Shown here piece after piece: positions 22,305 through 32,768 of a DNA stretch of 64,000 nucleotides (the first letter of the stretch is position 1; every line of letters starts with the position of its first letter). The stretch is from Maratus speciosus. Lineage: Eukaryota > Arthropoda > Arachnida > Araneae > Salticidae. The translations under genes were made by a program, and so were the position numbers. The notes beneath the pieces were generated by a model that ran no database searches, was not told the origin of the DNA, and saw only the letters and a list, made by a program, of their open reading frames with translations. The stretch covers positions 666,150,484-666,214,483 of the forward strand of contig OZ010788.1 in assembly GCA_963932465.1 (NCBI GenBank), written 5' to 3'.

Positions 22305-22785
22305 AGGTGCGTTCGTAATTATATAAATACGTAGCACCTATAGCGGTTCCTTGGTCCGTCCGTCTGTCTGATCTCATATAACATCGCAAAAACTACTCAA
22401 CCGAATGGTTTGAAATTTAATATATAAAATCATTGCAGAATTTTGTCGAGTCGTTTCAAATTTTATGAAAATCGAATCAAAACTTAAAAAGACATTCATA
22501 AAAGTTTTCTTCATTCTATTAAATCCTATCCTACGTAATTAATTCAATGATATCCTGTGATGGGTAATAATTCTAGGTTGCCATGGTAATGACGTCCTAT
22601 TTAAGATGGACTCCTATTACTTCCGTATGACTGAATTTAATTATATAATCGTAAAAAAAAATTGTATTCATGCATTTTTCCATAAGAGTGCAATAGCTAT
22701 TGCACCAAGATCTGAATATTTATAAAACTAGTTATTGTACGAACACACCTCATTTGACACGTTTAACGTACAATTTTCGACTTAT
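22305..22785 (+). mobile_element. Dispersed element X, copy 1
   Basis: Begins AGGTGCGTTCGTAATTATAT, has a CCGTCCGTCTGTCTG microsatellite, then conserved text (CCGAATGGTTTGAAATTTAA, AATTTTGTCGAGTCGTTTC), ending GTACGAACACACCTCATTTG plus about 25 shared bases. The two ends form a 13-bp inverted repeat AGGTGCGTTCGTA. Its uninterrupted GAAATTTAATATATA is the empty site for the TTAA insertion in copy 4. Confidence 0.75.
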
Positions 22786-22929
22786 TTTATTCAAGTTTCT
22801 GGGATTTTTTAAATTGTAATCTTCGCTGTATGTAACGTATGTCATTATATAAACCAGAGATTACTGTTCGGAAATTCAGATAGCTATTTTGAATTTTAAA
22901 AAACGTGCTGAGGTGGAATTACTGGTACA

Positions 22930-23101
22930 CAGTGTTGTCACATCTGTCTTTTTTTTTTTAATTCAAAAATTCTAAATTCTTAGTTATTTTTTATTATTAT
23001 AATGATAGATATTTCGTGAATAAGATAAAAAGAAAATTGTTATTAAAAATTTTATTGTGTGAATCTCAGAATAAAAAAACGCGCTAGATTTAACAACACT
23101 G
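22930..23101. mobile_element. hAT-like palindromic MITE (CAGTGTTGT)
   Basis: CAGTGTTGTCACATC and GATTTAACAACACTG as ends; inner AATTCAAAAATTC and GAATCTCAGAATAAA. Flanks show no clear duplication. Related left end at 25336. Confidence 0.6.
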
Positions 23102-23164
23102 TTGATAAATTAGTTGCACTACGTTAACTTTTTCTATGTTAGTAGTTAAAGAAAATGCATGCTA

Positions 23165-23385
23165 TAACTTACGAAAATATCCTACATCCATGGAAAAATG
23201 AAATTTTCCCTTTCATCTTTCTCAGATAAAACATGCTTTTTAAAAAAAGTAGGAAAAATATAGTTTAGACTACTGATATCCTCCTTCTAAATGAAATACG
23301 AAACACTTGAAATAGTTTCAGAAATAGAATCCTGGATAACAGTAGTTCGAAAAAATAGAAAATGCTTTAAAAAAAAAATCCAGTA
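23165..23385 (+). repeat. Dispersed repeat Y, copy 2
   Basis: Same order of blocks as copy 1 (TGGAAAAATGAAATTTTCCC, ATAAAACATGCTTT, ACTGATATCCTCCTTCTA). Confidence 0.6.
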
Positions 23386-23389
23386 GCAC

Positions 23390-23596
23390 TTAACACCTTC
23401 GGGACGAGCGTCTTTTACAAAATTTTTAATCTTTAATCACCGGATTTTTAAAACGGAAATTTTTGCCTAACTGAATCGGAAAAATGCTCGGATTAAATAA
23501 GGCAAAATTTACAATACAATTTAGTGGTGAGAATAATCACCGATTCAGTGCACCTCACGTGGCACGAATACCGGTCGCTCGCCCCCAAGGGGTTAA
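23390..23596. mobile_element. TTAA palindromic MITE, family C
   Basis: TTAACACCTTCGGGACGAGC to CGCTCGCCCCCAAGGGGTTAA. Arms include TTTTTAATCTTTAATCACCGG and, at the other side, TTTAGTGGTGAGAATAATCA; the inner core GCCTAACTGAAT pairs with GATTAAATAAGGC. Its right TTAA is also the left TTAA of the next family A copy. Confidence 0.8.
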
Positions 23597-23719
23597 CACT
23601 TAAATACATAGTGATGCATATCTGAACCACTTTTTATTTAACTTTTAATAAATAAATTAATTTCTTAGCAACCACTATATTTATATAGAAATATTAATCC
23701 TCTAAAAATTACAAAATAT

Positions 23720-25205
23720 GTTCCTGCGGCTGTTTCTCTTGATGTCGTCAAGGCTTTCGATAAAGTCTGGCACGAGGTCCTTATTTACAAATTAATTAAG
23801 CTTGTTATTAACCCTATTGCTGCTTTATTATCTTATCAAAACCCCTTTGCCACGAGAGTTTTAAGAATTTTTATTCTTTTGTCACCGGTTTTTCAAAAGA
23901 AAAATTTTTGCCTAATTTAATCGGGGAAAATGCTTCAATTAATTAAGGCAAAATTTACAATAAAAAAATTACTGGTGGTAATAATCAAGGAGGATTAATA
24001 AAACGGAAAAAATGAATGTCCGAGGTAATCTCGGTTGCGCAGCGAGACGGTTAATGCTAGACTAATTTTTCTTATACATTCATACCTTAGCGACCGCACC
24101 TTTTGTGTCCGCATTAATAAACTACATCCACACTCTACCGTATTCTTGCTGGTGTACTTCAAGGCTCTGTCCTCGGCCCTACATTATTTAACATTTTTTC
24201 AACGATATCCCAAGAACACTGAGGATTTATATTGCCTGTACGCAGACGACACGGCAATGTACGCTCTGCACACCATCCATTCACCTTATACAAAATTCTA
24301 CAAAAGCACATTGACGAATTCCTTAGCTGGGGGTACTCAATGGCGTGTTAAACTTAATGAACAAAATACAGCTGTTATTTATTTTTCCAGGAAATTAACT
24401 TTTCCCAATCGCATAACTATTAATAACACTACCATTCCCTGGACTAACCATACTAAGTATCTGGGGGATTACCCTTGTCAAGAGATTACTTGGAAAAAGC
24501 ACTTCATCAATGTCCGTGGCAAAGTCGCCGGACTCTTCAAATCTCTCACACCTCTTGTTAAAAGTAACACGATTTCTATTAAAAATAAACTAATATTATA
24601 CAATACCTGTATTAGATTAGTACTAACCTATGCCTGTACGATCTGGGGATTCACATGTAAAACAAGTATGGATAACCTTTACCATGCTCACAACAAAAGT
24701 CTCCGTAATATTCGTAATGGTCACCGATTCATACGCAATACAACTATCCGCAGGGATCCTTGCGGATCCTACAAATCCTTGCGGAATTACCAGACTACGA
24801 GGTATCCGACCCCACTAATAGAAAACGCCCTAAATACTCGCTTTTGCTTAACGATAAAGACTGAGATTTCCTCATCCTTCAACTAAACTTAACCTTTCTT
24901 TTTGTTCTGTCCTGTTTTATTTAAAAAAAAAACTAAATTGCTAATCTGTTATTTATATAGCATTTTTTACCAGCTTAACTATAATGTATGGTCTCAAGTA
25001 CTACAAGTGCTTATATTATTGTTTGTCTTTTCTTATTTTTTTTTCTAGCTATTTCTCTCATTGTGGTAACCAGCCACGTTTAAAGAACAAAACTTTTAAG
25101 GTTCCCTAATGCCCTTGCAACATGATCATCTCTCAACTGGATGTTAAGTTGCCACGCAACTAGGAAGTACATCAACAAGATCACATTGTTCCATTGCTAC
25201 TAAAT
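23720..25205 (+). pseudogene. Jockey-like non-LTR retrotransposon fragment, reverse transcriptase
   Basis: 5'-truncated LINE ORF2 with the end of the reverse transcriptase domain and C-terminal tail. Visible motifs in order: SLDVVKAFDKVWHE (23732-23776), HSYLSDRTF (about 24080), GVLQGSVLGPTLFN (about 24150), the catalytic YADD (about 24238), TKYLG, then LTYACTIWG and a tail ending LLLND with TGA at 24862. A TTAA MITE at 23808-24054 splits the frame, and at least one frameshift lies between GVLQGS and YADD, so it is inactive. About 340 bp of 3' UTR follows. The flanks AAAATTACAAAATAT and AAAATTAAAAATAT look like the target duplication. Confidence 0.85.
23808..24054. mobile_element. TTAA palindromic MITE, family B, inside the reverse transcriptase frame
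   Basis: TTAACCCTATTGCTGC to GCGCAGCGAGACGGTTAA. Removing the element and one TTAA takes out 243 bp, a multiple of three, and rejoins the reading frame as ...LIKLVINARLIF... exactly in phase. The core is TTTGTCACCGGTTTTTC ... TTACTGGTGG. Confidence 0.85.
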
Positions 25206-25459
25206 AAAATTAAAAATATATCTTAAAAGTTCTGGTGTCTAATCCTTAATATAAGAATAAAAAACATAATTGTAAAAGAATAATTCATGCATTTGAGGCA
25301 CTGCACAACATTGCAACACTGTACAGGTTGCCAAACAGTGTTGTCAAATCTAGCGATCTTTCATTCAGAAATTTCGAGTTTACACCAGAAAAATTGTAAT
25401 ACTAATTTTCATTTACGTTATTCAAGAAGTAGCTATCATAACTAAAAGTAACATAATAG

Positions 25460-26220
25460 CAAAACAATATAAGTAAGCGTCCTATCTTAAATGAAGGAGG
25501 TAACCGCAAGATTAAAGGTGAGGTTACATCAATCAAGGTTGCACGCCACGTAGCGGACGGGGTTAAACTACAGGAAGATGCCTAACTGTTTTCTGACTTC
25601 ACATCACTAAAATTGTAAAGTTTTTTTCACCTTCATTAATAGCTGAAATGTCTCTGAGAAGGCGAAGAAAACTTCATGGTGTCAAGTGTATCTGGACGCC
25701 CTTCTCGCTACGCCATTATTTTGCAATAAATGTGGTAAACAAAATTCATTTCCATGAGTGGCTAAAGGTTTAGAAAATATGCGCAGATGGTAGATGTCCT
25801 GTCATATATGACGTTACCACCGCCCCCTGAATACTAGGCCTGAGCGCTCACACAAAAATGACACAAAAATGGCGGCTGCCGAAGGCGGATTTTTTTTAGC
25901 GTAGGTACGGTCCCTTAAATGTTGACACCAGTATTTTATAAAAGATTTCTGTACCTTGTTTATTCTCAGAAAAGTGAAGCGGAAAAAACTTCAAAAAATT
26001 ATTGGTAGGAATATTTAAGGGACCGTATACACTCCGAAATAAATCCACCTTCGGCAGCCGCCATTTTTGGTCCAGCGCTCAGGCCTAGTATTCAGGGGGC
26101 GGTGACGTTCCATTAAAAGTCCGCGTATGTGGATTATCACTACGTCCACAAGATAGCGCAACTGCGTTAATTTACGCACGATTCCAGTATTAAGTTTGTA
26201 GGTTTACTTACATCGCTTTG
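25460..26220 (-). mobile_element. Family L element, copy 2
   Basis: Ends CAAAACAATATAAGTAAGCG and CTTACATCGCTTTG. Flanks ACATAATAG and ACGTAATAG (8 of 9) give the 9-bp duplication. Colinear with 16166-16821 on the other strand but without its 16296 foldback, and carrying a family M foldback instead. Confidence 0.8.
25818..26104. mobile_element. Family M foldback, copy 2, nested in L
   Basis: CACCGCCCCCTGAATACTAG, GGCCTGAGCGCTC, AAAATGGCGGCTGCCGAAGG on one arm and the near-perfect inverse on the other. Inner arms GGTCCCTTAAATGTTGACACC meet the core boundary CACCAGTATTTTATAA / AATTATTGGTAGG. ACGTTAC and ACGTTCC flank it; family L copy 1 is uninterrupted there. Confidence 0.8.
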
Positions 26221-26281
26221 ACGTAATAGTTTTACACAATCTGGTAAACATGCAGAAAAACATAACGCGTATTTTGAACAG

Positions 26282-26451
26282 CATTCCAGTTGAAGACTTC
26301 CACTGGGGCATAAATGTGTGACAGAGTCGTTGGCAACTGTGTATTAATGCAGGAGGAGGCTATTTTGAAAAATATTAAGTGTCTGTAAAATTATCTTCAA
26401 ATAAACGAATTTTAAGGTATCAGTCTCTTTACTTTCTGGACAGACCGTGTA
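26282..26451 (+). pseudogene. Mariner-type transposase, last residues and right TIR
   Basis: A frame ending RWQLCINAGGGYFEKY with stop at 26376-26378 matches the C-terminal tail typical of Tc1/mariner transposases. It is followed by CAGTCTCTTTACTTTCTGG and ACAGACCGTGTA, which resembles a mariner TIR (GTCCAGAAAGTAAAGAGAC on the other strand). The 5' part is missing. Confidence 0.6.
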
Positions 26452-26484
26452 TCATGTGCACTCGCAACACATTCGATTGATATG

Positions 26485-26660
26485 CAGAATGAATGATTTT
26501 GATATTCGAATAAGTCATTCGGGCAAAAACATGGCTGTGACTTTGTAATTTTGAATTATTTAATCGCTCAAAATCTGAGATTAGATAATGTGAATATTTC
26601 TAAACTAAAATACTGGTACTGAAATTTAAAAAAAATTTTCGCCTTGCATAGCAAGATTTC
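26485..26660. repeat. Family O foldback, left-end fragment
   Basis: TTTTGATATTCGAATAAGTC then ATTCGGGCAAAAACATGGCT corresponds to the left arm of the foldback at 51657-51955. Confidence 0.4.
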
Positions 26661-26683
26661 TTGCCAACCGGCTTTAACGAGAG

Positions 26684-27134
26684 TTAACTCTTTCAGGAGC
26701 AAGGTAGTTCTATTCACAAAATGCTGAAATGAATTAACCCCTTAACAGTGTGGCCCGAACTAGATTCGGGCAAGAACACTTTGCTTGCTTCGTCATTAAA
26801 AGCATTTTGATACCACTAATTTGTAACTGTAAATTTATCTTTATTGATTGTCAGATATTTTTCGATTAAGTAAGGTAAATATTTTAGAATGGAAAAAGTG
26901 GTGTACAGCCCCATTTTTAATTTTTTTGTAAGAAAACATATGTCACTGCTAAGGGGTTAATGGCACCAGAATTTACATGCAAATTTATTTCAAAATATGC
27001 AAAAGCTTTGGTTCACGTATTTAATAAAAGGAAATTTTACATTTCAATATTCTGGTGCCAATGTGACATTTAGGATTTAAAATTAGGTGGTCCAAAACCA
27101 CCTAATCCTGAACCACCGCTCTTGAAGGGGTTAA
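26684..27134. mobile_element. TTAA palindromic MITE, family G, carrying a nested family F element
   Basis: TTAACTCTTTCAGGAGC to GCTCTTGAAGGGGTTAA. A small stem TTAGGTGGTCCAAAACCACC lies near the right end. The core is GGCACCAGAATTTAC ... AATATTCTGGTGCC. Family F is inserted at a TTAA just outside the left core boundary. Confidence 0.75.
26734..26960. mobile_element. TTAA palindromic MITE, family F, nested
   Basis: TTAACCCCTTAACAGTG to CACTGCTAAGGGGTTAA with a GCCCGAACTAGATTCGGGC stem near the left end. The core is GATACCACTAATTTG ... AAAAGTGGTGTAC. Excising it with one TTAA restores family G. Confidence 0.8.
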
Positions 27135-27861
27135 TCAATTATAGCTATAAATTTTGAAAGAAAAAAGAAATTTATATTTTAATTAAAATTGTTCTGTTCC
27201 AAAATAAAATTATCTTAATAAATAATAAATTCTTAATAAAATAAAATAATCTTAAAATTGTGCTAAAAACAGTGGCTTAACAATGAGGCTTAACAATAAT
27301 TTATCACTTTGAGGGGCTTCCTAGTTGACATCAACTTTACGCCCAGTCTATTGATCAATGTCTAAAATGAATAAGCCATTGGGATAGCAGGTCTAACTGT
27401 AAAATAAAAGTAGTTGCTGTAAAAGCAACATAAAAAGTACAACTTCTTTCATTTTAGAATATTTTTGGGAGAATTTGACTTTAAATATGCAAAGATTAGG
27501 AGCTGTGTTTTTACTTATTTACATATTTTTATAAACTTTCCGAGAGTAATTGATTAAAAAAATACAAAGTTTTGTCCTGTGCTTTTGTGCATGCCGAATG
27601 ATTAATTCGAATGACAAAATCATTCATTATGATCTTCATTAACTCATCCATCACTAACATATGCATCACGAACACATGCACACACACATCATGTGTATGC
27701 ATATGTGCACATTATGTGCCTGCATACCTCTATCACTATATGTTGGAAGGCAAGTGTAACACATACTACAATACTTCCCTTACCCTATATGTTCGGAAAA
27801 TGATATACAAACATTTTATTCTGGCATCAGTAAATTTTGCTAGCTCTAAATTTTTACTATA
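27135..27861. other. No recognised feature except a family O end
   Basis: TGTGCATGCCGAATGATTAA then TTCGAATGACAAAATC (27587-27622) matches an end of the family O foldback. A CACACACATC / ATGTGTATGC rich patch follows (27670-27720). Open frames are unrecognised. Confidence 0.4.
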
Positions 27862-28062
27862 ACATAAAAATATACTAATCTATGCAAAAATGAAATTTTC
27901 CACTACGTTTTTCTTAGATAAAACATGCTTTACAGGAAGAAAAAATAGTTTTGAGTATTGATATCATACTTCTAGGAGAAGTATGGAATACTTGAAATAG
28001 TTCTAGTAATGGAATCTGGGGAGCAGAAGTTCGAAAAGATAGGAAATACTTGAAAAAAAAAT
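27862..28062 (+). repeat. Dispersed repeat Y, copy 3
   Basis: ATGCAAAAATGAAATTTTCC, GATAAAACATGCTTTACA, TTGATATCATACTTCTAGGA, as in 21787 and 23165. Confidence 0.6.
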
Positions 28063-28825
28063 GAAGAGATGAAATCAGAATTCAGGAAAAAAATAAATTC
28101 AGATATGTGTTAGGAGACTCAAACTTTTCGATCAAACTTCGTTCAATAAGAATTGATTCGGTAAATTTCTTTCCCTGCTTCTTCCTTAATGAAAATCTAT
28201 AATACTGCATTACAAAATGTGGATTGGAAATATTCGTACAGTTATATGGCGGTAGTATGAAATATGTGAAGCGTTCATTCAAAATATTCAACTCTGCCAT
28301 TTTGAGAATGTGATAAAAAGGCAACGACAACATTAAAATTCAATTAATCGTTAACTACAATAAACATAAAGATGAAAAAAGTGATATGTTTATCTAGCAG
28401 TAATGAAATTTTATGTACGCTAAGTTTTAAAATAGTTCAAAAATTCAACTTCGGCGCTGCGCCGTTTCAAACTATCTCGAAACTTCCAAAATTTAAAAAT
28501 GCAAGCATTTTTTTTCTCATTTTTCAATTCCTACTATTAGCTCACACTCTCCCTATATTTATTTATATATTTATATATTTATCTTGTACAAATTTTCAAT
28601 CGTTAATAAAATACTCATTATTCATCCTATCAGGTTGAAATAAATTTTTTTAAACTTGTACTGGATGACAATTGATGTTAATAAAGTTTTTTCGAATATT
28701 AATTGATTAATTAAATTTTAATTAATTAATTTTAGTTTTGCATGGGAAACAAAATGGCCGCCATTTGTTATTGAATTTCAATTAAAGTATTTTCAATAAG
28801 GGTTACCGTAGGGGGGACCTGTTCT
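28063..28825. other. No recognised feature
   Basis: AT-rich. Two unrecognised frames (28082-28333 minus, 28372-28638 plus) share nothing with known families. Confidence 0.35.
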
Positions 28826-28946
28826 GTCGCCAAATACCGTCAAGTTTGTCGCCAACTTGGCGATATATCGCCAAATTTGGCGGCCAAAATGAGTCGCCAA
28901 AAGTGACGCCAACTTGGCGATATCTGTAATATTTCGCCAAATTCCC
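28826..28946. repeat. Cluster of TCGCCAA / TTGGCGA dyads
   Basis: In about 120 bp the heptamer TCGCCAA or its complement, with close variants, occurs roughly nine times, mostly as facing pairs (for example CGCCAACTTGGCGATATATC and GGCGATAT twice). It looks like a locally amplified short palindrome, found nowhere else in the window. Confidence 0.6.
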
Positions 28947-29395
28947 ATAGAGTTCAATTGTAAACCTACTTGCTTATAGAAAATCAACAAATTGAGACAT
29001 TTTAATGAAACAGAAACTCATATATTAAATATATTTATATTAAATTTTTCTTTGATGGCCTAAGTAGGAATTGACTTTAAAAACAAAATTTTTATATTAC
29101 TTGTTTATGTTTAAATGGCCAAATAAAATAAAGAATAAAAAATGAGACTTTTGGTGAAATTTTACACGTTACTGCAATCGTTCTTCAATCCTTTCAGATA
29201 ATGCAGCACCATCTATTGATGAAAACATCACTTTCTTTAAAAAAAAAAAACAAGACGAAGATTCCTATTCGGAGATCATGGTACTCAAAAGTAGCGACAT
29301 GACAGATTTTTCTTAAAAAAAGAATAACAAGCATATGGTGACAGTTATTAAACCTATTCTTCTAAGTGATTAATTTTAGGAATAGGGAGATCCTT
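28947..29395. other. No recognised feature
   Basis: AT-rich sequence with several homopolymer A runs and no repeat copies recognised. Confidence 0.35.
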
Positions 29396-29589
29396 TTAAC
29401 CCGTTCGGGACTAGCGTCTTTTACAGAATTTTTAATCTTTTGTTACCGGTTTTTAAAAGCAGAAATTTTTGTCTAATTGAATCGGTAAAATGCTCGGATT
29501 AAATAAGGGAAATTTTTCAATAAAATTTTGCTGGAGAGAATAATTACTCAAGCGGCACGAATACCGGTCGCTCGTCCCCAAGGGGTTAA
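29396..29589. mobile_element. TTAA palindromic MITE, family C, complete copy
   Basis: TTAACCCGTTCGGGACTAGC to GTCGCTCGTCCCCAAGGGG then TTAA. Arms TTTTTAATCTTTTGTTACCGG and TTGCTGGAGAGAATAA. 194 bp with both TTAA sites. Confidence 0.8.
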
Positions 29590-30258
29590 CATACCTTTTT
29601 CTTTTAGTACAATTGCTATCAAATCATAAGTTAATCATAAGATGTTTACGTTTTCAAATTGTAAAGTTATTTTGAACTTTTACAGTACAAATATGCATAT
29701 TCATAACTCATCAAAACAAAAACACTTATAATTTGTCTTACTTAAAAATAGTCCACGGCTCATAAAAAATTCAGAAATTCCTTCTTACCTAAAATTAAGA
29801 CAGGAAAAAACAATTACGAAATTGAACAGTGATTGTATAAATATATATGCATGTATTTTTATAAGAATATTAAATTAAATAACAGATTTTATACAGAATA
29901 TCCTAAAAAAGAATGATTATTTTTAAAACTCAATAACAAATAAACAGTGGCAGGAGATCTTGCACGGGATTAATGTATGAAGTCAGGATTTTTTAAAATA
30001 CGCTTCCTTGTTTTAATTCCAAATATCACCGATAGATGGCTCTGTCCTATTTTGAACCGCTTGAACCCTCAAGCTGACTTTAAAAATAGATCAAAGATCA
30101 TCAGTTCTTATCTTTCATCTGCTTAGCAGTCGATGTGCCACAAAACATTGGCTTGCATTTGAAAATCGCAAGGTTATTTTGCGCATTTTACAGTTTGTGA
30201 CAGTCGAGATTCCTAAGTCGATGAATTTTTGTACTAAAACTAAAAAAGAATACTAAAG
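29590..30258. other. No recognised feature
   Basis: No repeat, terminal inverted repeat or plausible coding sequence recognised. Confidence 0.35.
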
Positions 30259-31001
30259 CAGAGTTCTTACGGGTACCGTTATTTTTAAAGCAAATAACAG
30301 TATTTTTTTATAGAAAAATAAATCTAGTTTAAACGCGCGAATTTCGCCTTATTTAACCTATTAATTCTCGCTCACGTCAATATCACGGGCTGAGGTGTCG
30401 TTCGTTATTGCTCGCTCCAGTCATATTTCAGGGCTGGAGATTTATTGCTGCAAAAAACTTCTGAAACCAGAAAAATTTAACTGGCATTTCGGTGTAAAGT
30501 CTTTGAATATTACCGTTTGAATCTGGCTTTTACGCTGACTGTAATGTTGGGCTTTGTATTGCATGTTTCGAAATATGTGACACTCAAAAAAATATTAATA
30601 ATCAGAATTTAATGTATATATATTATTTCAAATATTATTTGTAAAAATGTGTGTGATGATGATAAATAAAGATCTAAGATGAAAAATAAAGGTTTTATTC
30701 GCATTAATTTGTACGGTGTAAAACAAACATTAAGACACAGAATTCTCGCAGGATGGCTTTTCTACAAATATGAATTTGTTCTATAACATCTTTTTTTTTC
30801 GCCTTAAAAAAAACTAATTGCATATTTTATTTAGAAACCTTATAATTATTCAATTTCTGTAATAAAATAAATAGGTACTTTTTTGATGGTTTTTCCAAAT
30901 ATTAAGCGACCGTGAAGGGGTTAAGGAAAGATTTTCTTCAAGAAAATACTGGTACCGAAGAATTTCTTAGTCTAGAAATTCAAGGACCCGTACGAACCCT
31001 G
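30259..31001. mobile_element. hAT-like MITE, H5, split by a family H insertion
   Basis: CAGAGTTCTTACGGGTACC at the left and GGACCCGTACGAACCCTG at the right, with TAAAG on both sides (30254-30258, 31002-31006), a 5-bp duplication as for the copy at 17120. Without the TTAA insertion it would be about 170 bp. Confidence 0.75.
30353..30924. mobile_element. TTAA element, family H, long copy 1
   Basis: One end TTAACCTATTAATTCTCGC with an ATATCACGGGCTGAGGTG block; the other GCGACCGTGAAGGGGTTAA. The full length matches 63297-63776 in reverse orientation. It lies at TTAA within the H5 element. A core-like GAAACCAGAAAAATTTAAC occurs near one end, but the middle is not symmetrical. Confidence 0.75.
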
Positions 31002-31006
31002 TAAAG

Positions 31007-31867
31007 AAATTCTTCACTTCCCACATTACTCTCCAGTGATAAAAACTTTAAATCCTTGAAGAGCAGTAGGATATCATTTACTTTTAATCAATATCTGTAC
31101 CAGATTTTTTTTTAACAGAATTTTACTTTTAAAACTTTGATGACGTAAAAGACTACAAAATTGCATTTTCAAATGAAATGTTTCGAAAATTTTTATGTGA
31201 ATTAAATAATATAGTAAACACAATAACTTTCCCCTAATAAGGTTCATAGCTACCACTGTTTGCTTTCTATTCCAATTTTATAAGCTCCAGTTCATTTCAG
31301 GATAATCCCACTTATAATACATATAAACTGAATGATGATAATAGTTGGAAGAATGCTAAACATTTAATAAAATATTAAACATAAATTAATCATAAATAGA
31401 ACATACACATTTAGTGGTGATTAATCTGGACATAAATTTGCATGAAATATTCTACAAATATATTATTTATAATAGCACCGAAATTTAATAAAGTATTTAA
31501 TTACAAATTAGACATAAACGTTTGACAACATATCATAATGTATAAAAGAGGTATGACCATTTACACTCTATGGCGCTACAGTTACAATAATTGCATTTTG
31601 ATAGTATCTGATTGTATTCAATCAACGGATACGATTATGTCAACATAATTAATGAAATGTCAGACAACAATTCATTAACTTAAAAATATTAGTTCAGCTT
31701 GGAAATTCAAAATTTTTTTGTTTTTTATGTTGTCATTTAAGAAATAAATGTGGAGCTTCATTATAACAAAGGTAAATTTTAAAAAGTCCTTGTTTATGAT
31801 AGGGAAATTGGTTGCTTCACACCAAAGTTCGTTTTTCTAAATCTCATTACAAAGTAGAATTACCAAT
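31007..31867. other. No recognised feature
   Basis: AT-rich. A 60-codon minus-strand frame (31074-31256) is unrecognised. GTGGTGATTAATCTGG near 31415 and TAGCACCGAAATTTAAT near 31472 faintly resemble decayed core boundaries. Confidence 0.35.
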
Positions 31868-31875
31868 GTCTGTTG

Positions 31876-32066
31876 CAGTGTTGTCAGTGGGCTACTTTTT
31901 TTAAAATTCAGATTTCTTGATCGGCACCACTTTTCTGAAATGGTAAAATTCCCCTTCTTTTCACCTTAATTAGTATGTCATTAAATAAGGCAAATTTTGC
32001 TATTTCAAAAAACTGGTACCAATCAAGAAATCAGAATTTTAAAAAAGTAGCCCGCTGGCAACACCG
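31876..32066. mobile_element. hAT-like palindromic MITE with perfect 8-bp duplication
   Basis: CAGTGTTGTCAGTGGGCTAC and the inverse GTAGCCCGCTGGCAACACCG. The 8-bp direct repeat GTCTGTTG flanks it exactly (31868-31875, 32067-32074). Inner arms ATTCAGATTTCTTGATCGG lead to the core CACCACTTTTCTG ... AAACTGGTACC, and the innermost block TTAAATAAGGCAAATTTTGC is the common one. Confidence 0.9.
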
Positions 32067-32287
32067 GTCTGTTGAGGTAAAACAACTAAAGTCGCACTAA
32101 AACATCGTGCAATCATTAAATTTTTCTTTTTCTTTTATGCATTTACTTATTTATTACGAAAAAATACACATCACAAAACACGTTACTTGCACCACGGAAG
32201 ACAGATTACACAGAGCGAAATTTTCTTTATAGAAATATTGGTGTTTAAGAGGAAAAATGTAAATGCAAAAGTAAACACCCGTACGAA

Positions 32288-32746
32288 CTGGGGCGCTGCC
32301 ATCGAAATACTTAAAGCCAGGGGACACGAGATGTGACGTCATCACTAATCGACCGACTTCTCACTAGTGTTGGAATTCACAACGGAAAATTTTGAATAGC
32401 AATTTTATTTCATTTTATTTGTGGAATATCTATCATCTTATATTAAAAAAAATAACTATTTAAACTTACTGGTGAGAATTCGGAATCCCTAAATAAAAAT
32501 TCAGCCAGATGCGGAGAGTGTTGCCGCATCCGGCTGATTTTTTATTGGGGGATTCCAAATTCTCACCAGTAAGTTTCAATAGTTATTATTGTTTGATAAG
32601 ATGATATGTATTCCACAAATTAAATAAAAGAAAATTGCTATTCAAAATTTTCCGGTGAGAATTCCAACACTAGTTAGAAGCCGGTCCATTAGTGATGACA
32701 TCACAACTCTAGTCCTCTGACCTTGAGTATTTCGATGGCAGCCACT
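32288..32746. mobile_element. Palindrome of palindromes (459 bp)
   Basis: Outer ends CTGGGGCGCTGCCATCG and CGATGGCAGCCACTG. Each half contains a complete core hairpin (32378-32474 and 32563-32657), one being the inverse of the other. The centre is a third stem, CAGCCAGATGCGG / CCGCATCCGGCTG, separated by 9 bases. The whole unit folds on itself and so does each half. Confidence 0.8.
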
Positions 32747-32768
32747 GAGAGCTGACATGCATTTAATT

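Larger units (their letters stand above)
23593..25300 (-). mobile_element. TTAA family A copy split by a LINE
   Basis: Left part 23593-23719 (TTAACACTTAAATACATAG, GATGCATATCTG) and right part 25206-25300 (TTCTGGTGTCTAAT, AATTCATGCATTTGAGG) are the two halves of family A in reverse orientation relative to 8469-9405. The LINE fragment sits between them. Confidence 0.75.
25336..26260. mobile_element. hAT-like element (CAGTGTTGTC), interrupted by family L
   Basis: CAGTGTTGTCAAATC then AGTTTACACCAGAAAAATTG at the left. After the L insertion (25460-26220) sequence resumes TTTTACACAATCTGGTAAAC, a plausible right core boundary. The right terminal repeat is not found. Confidence 0.45.
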
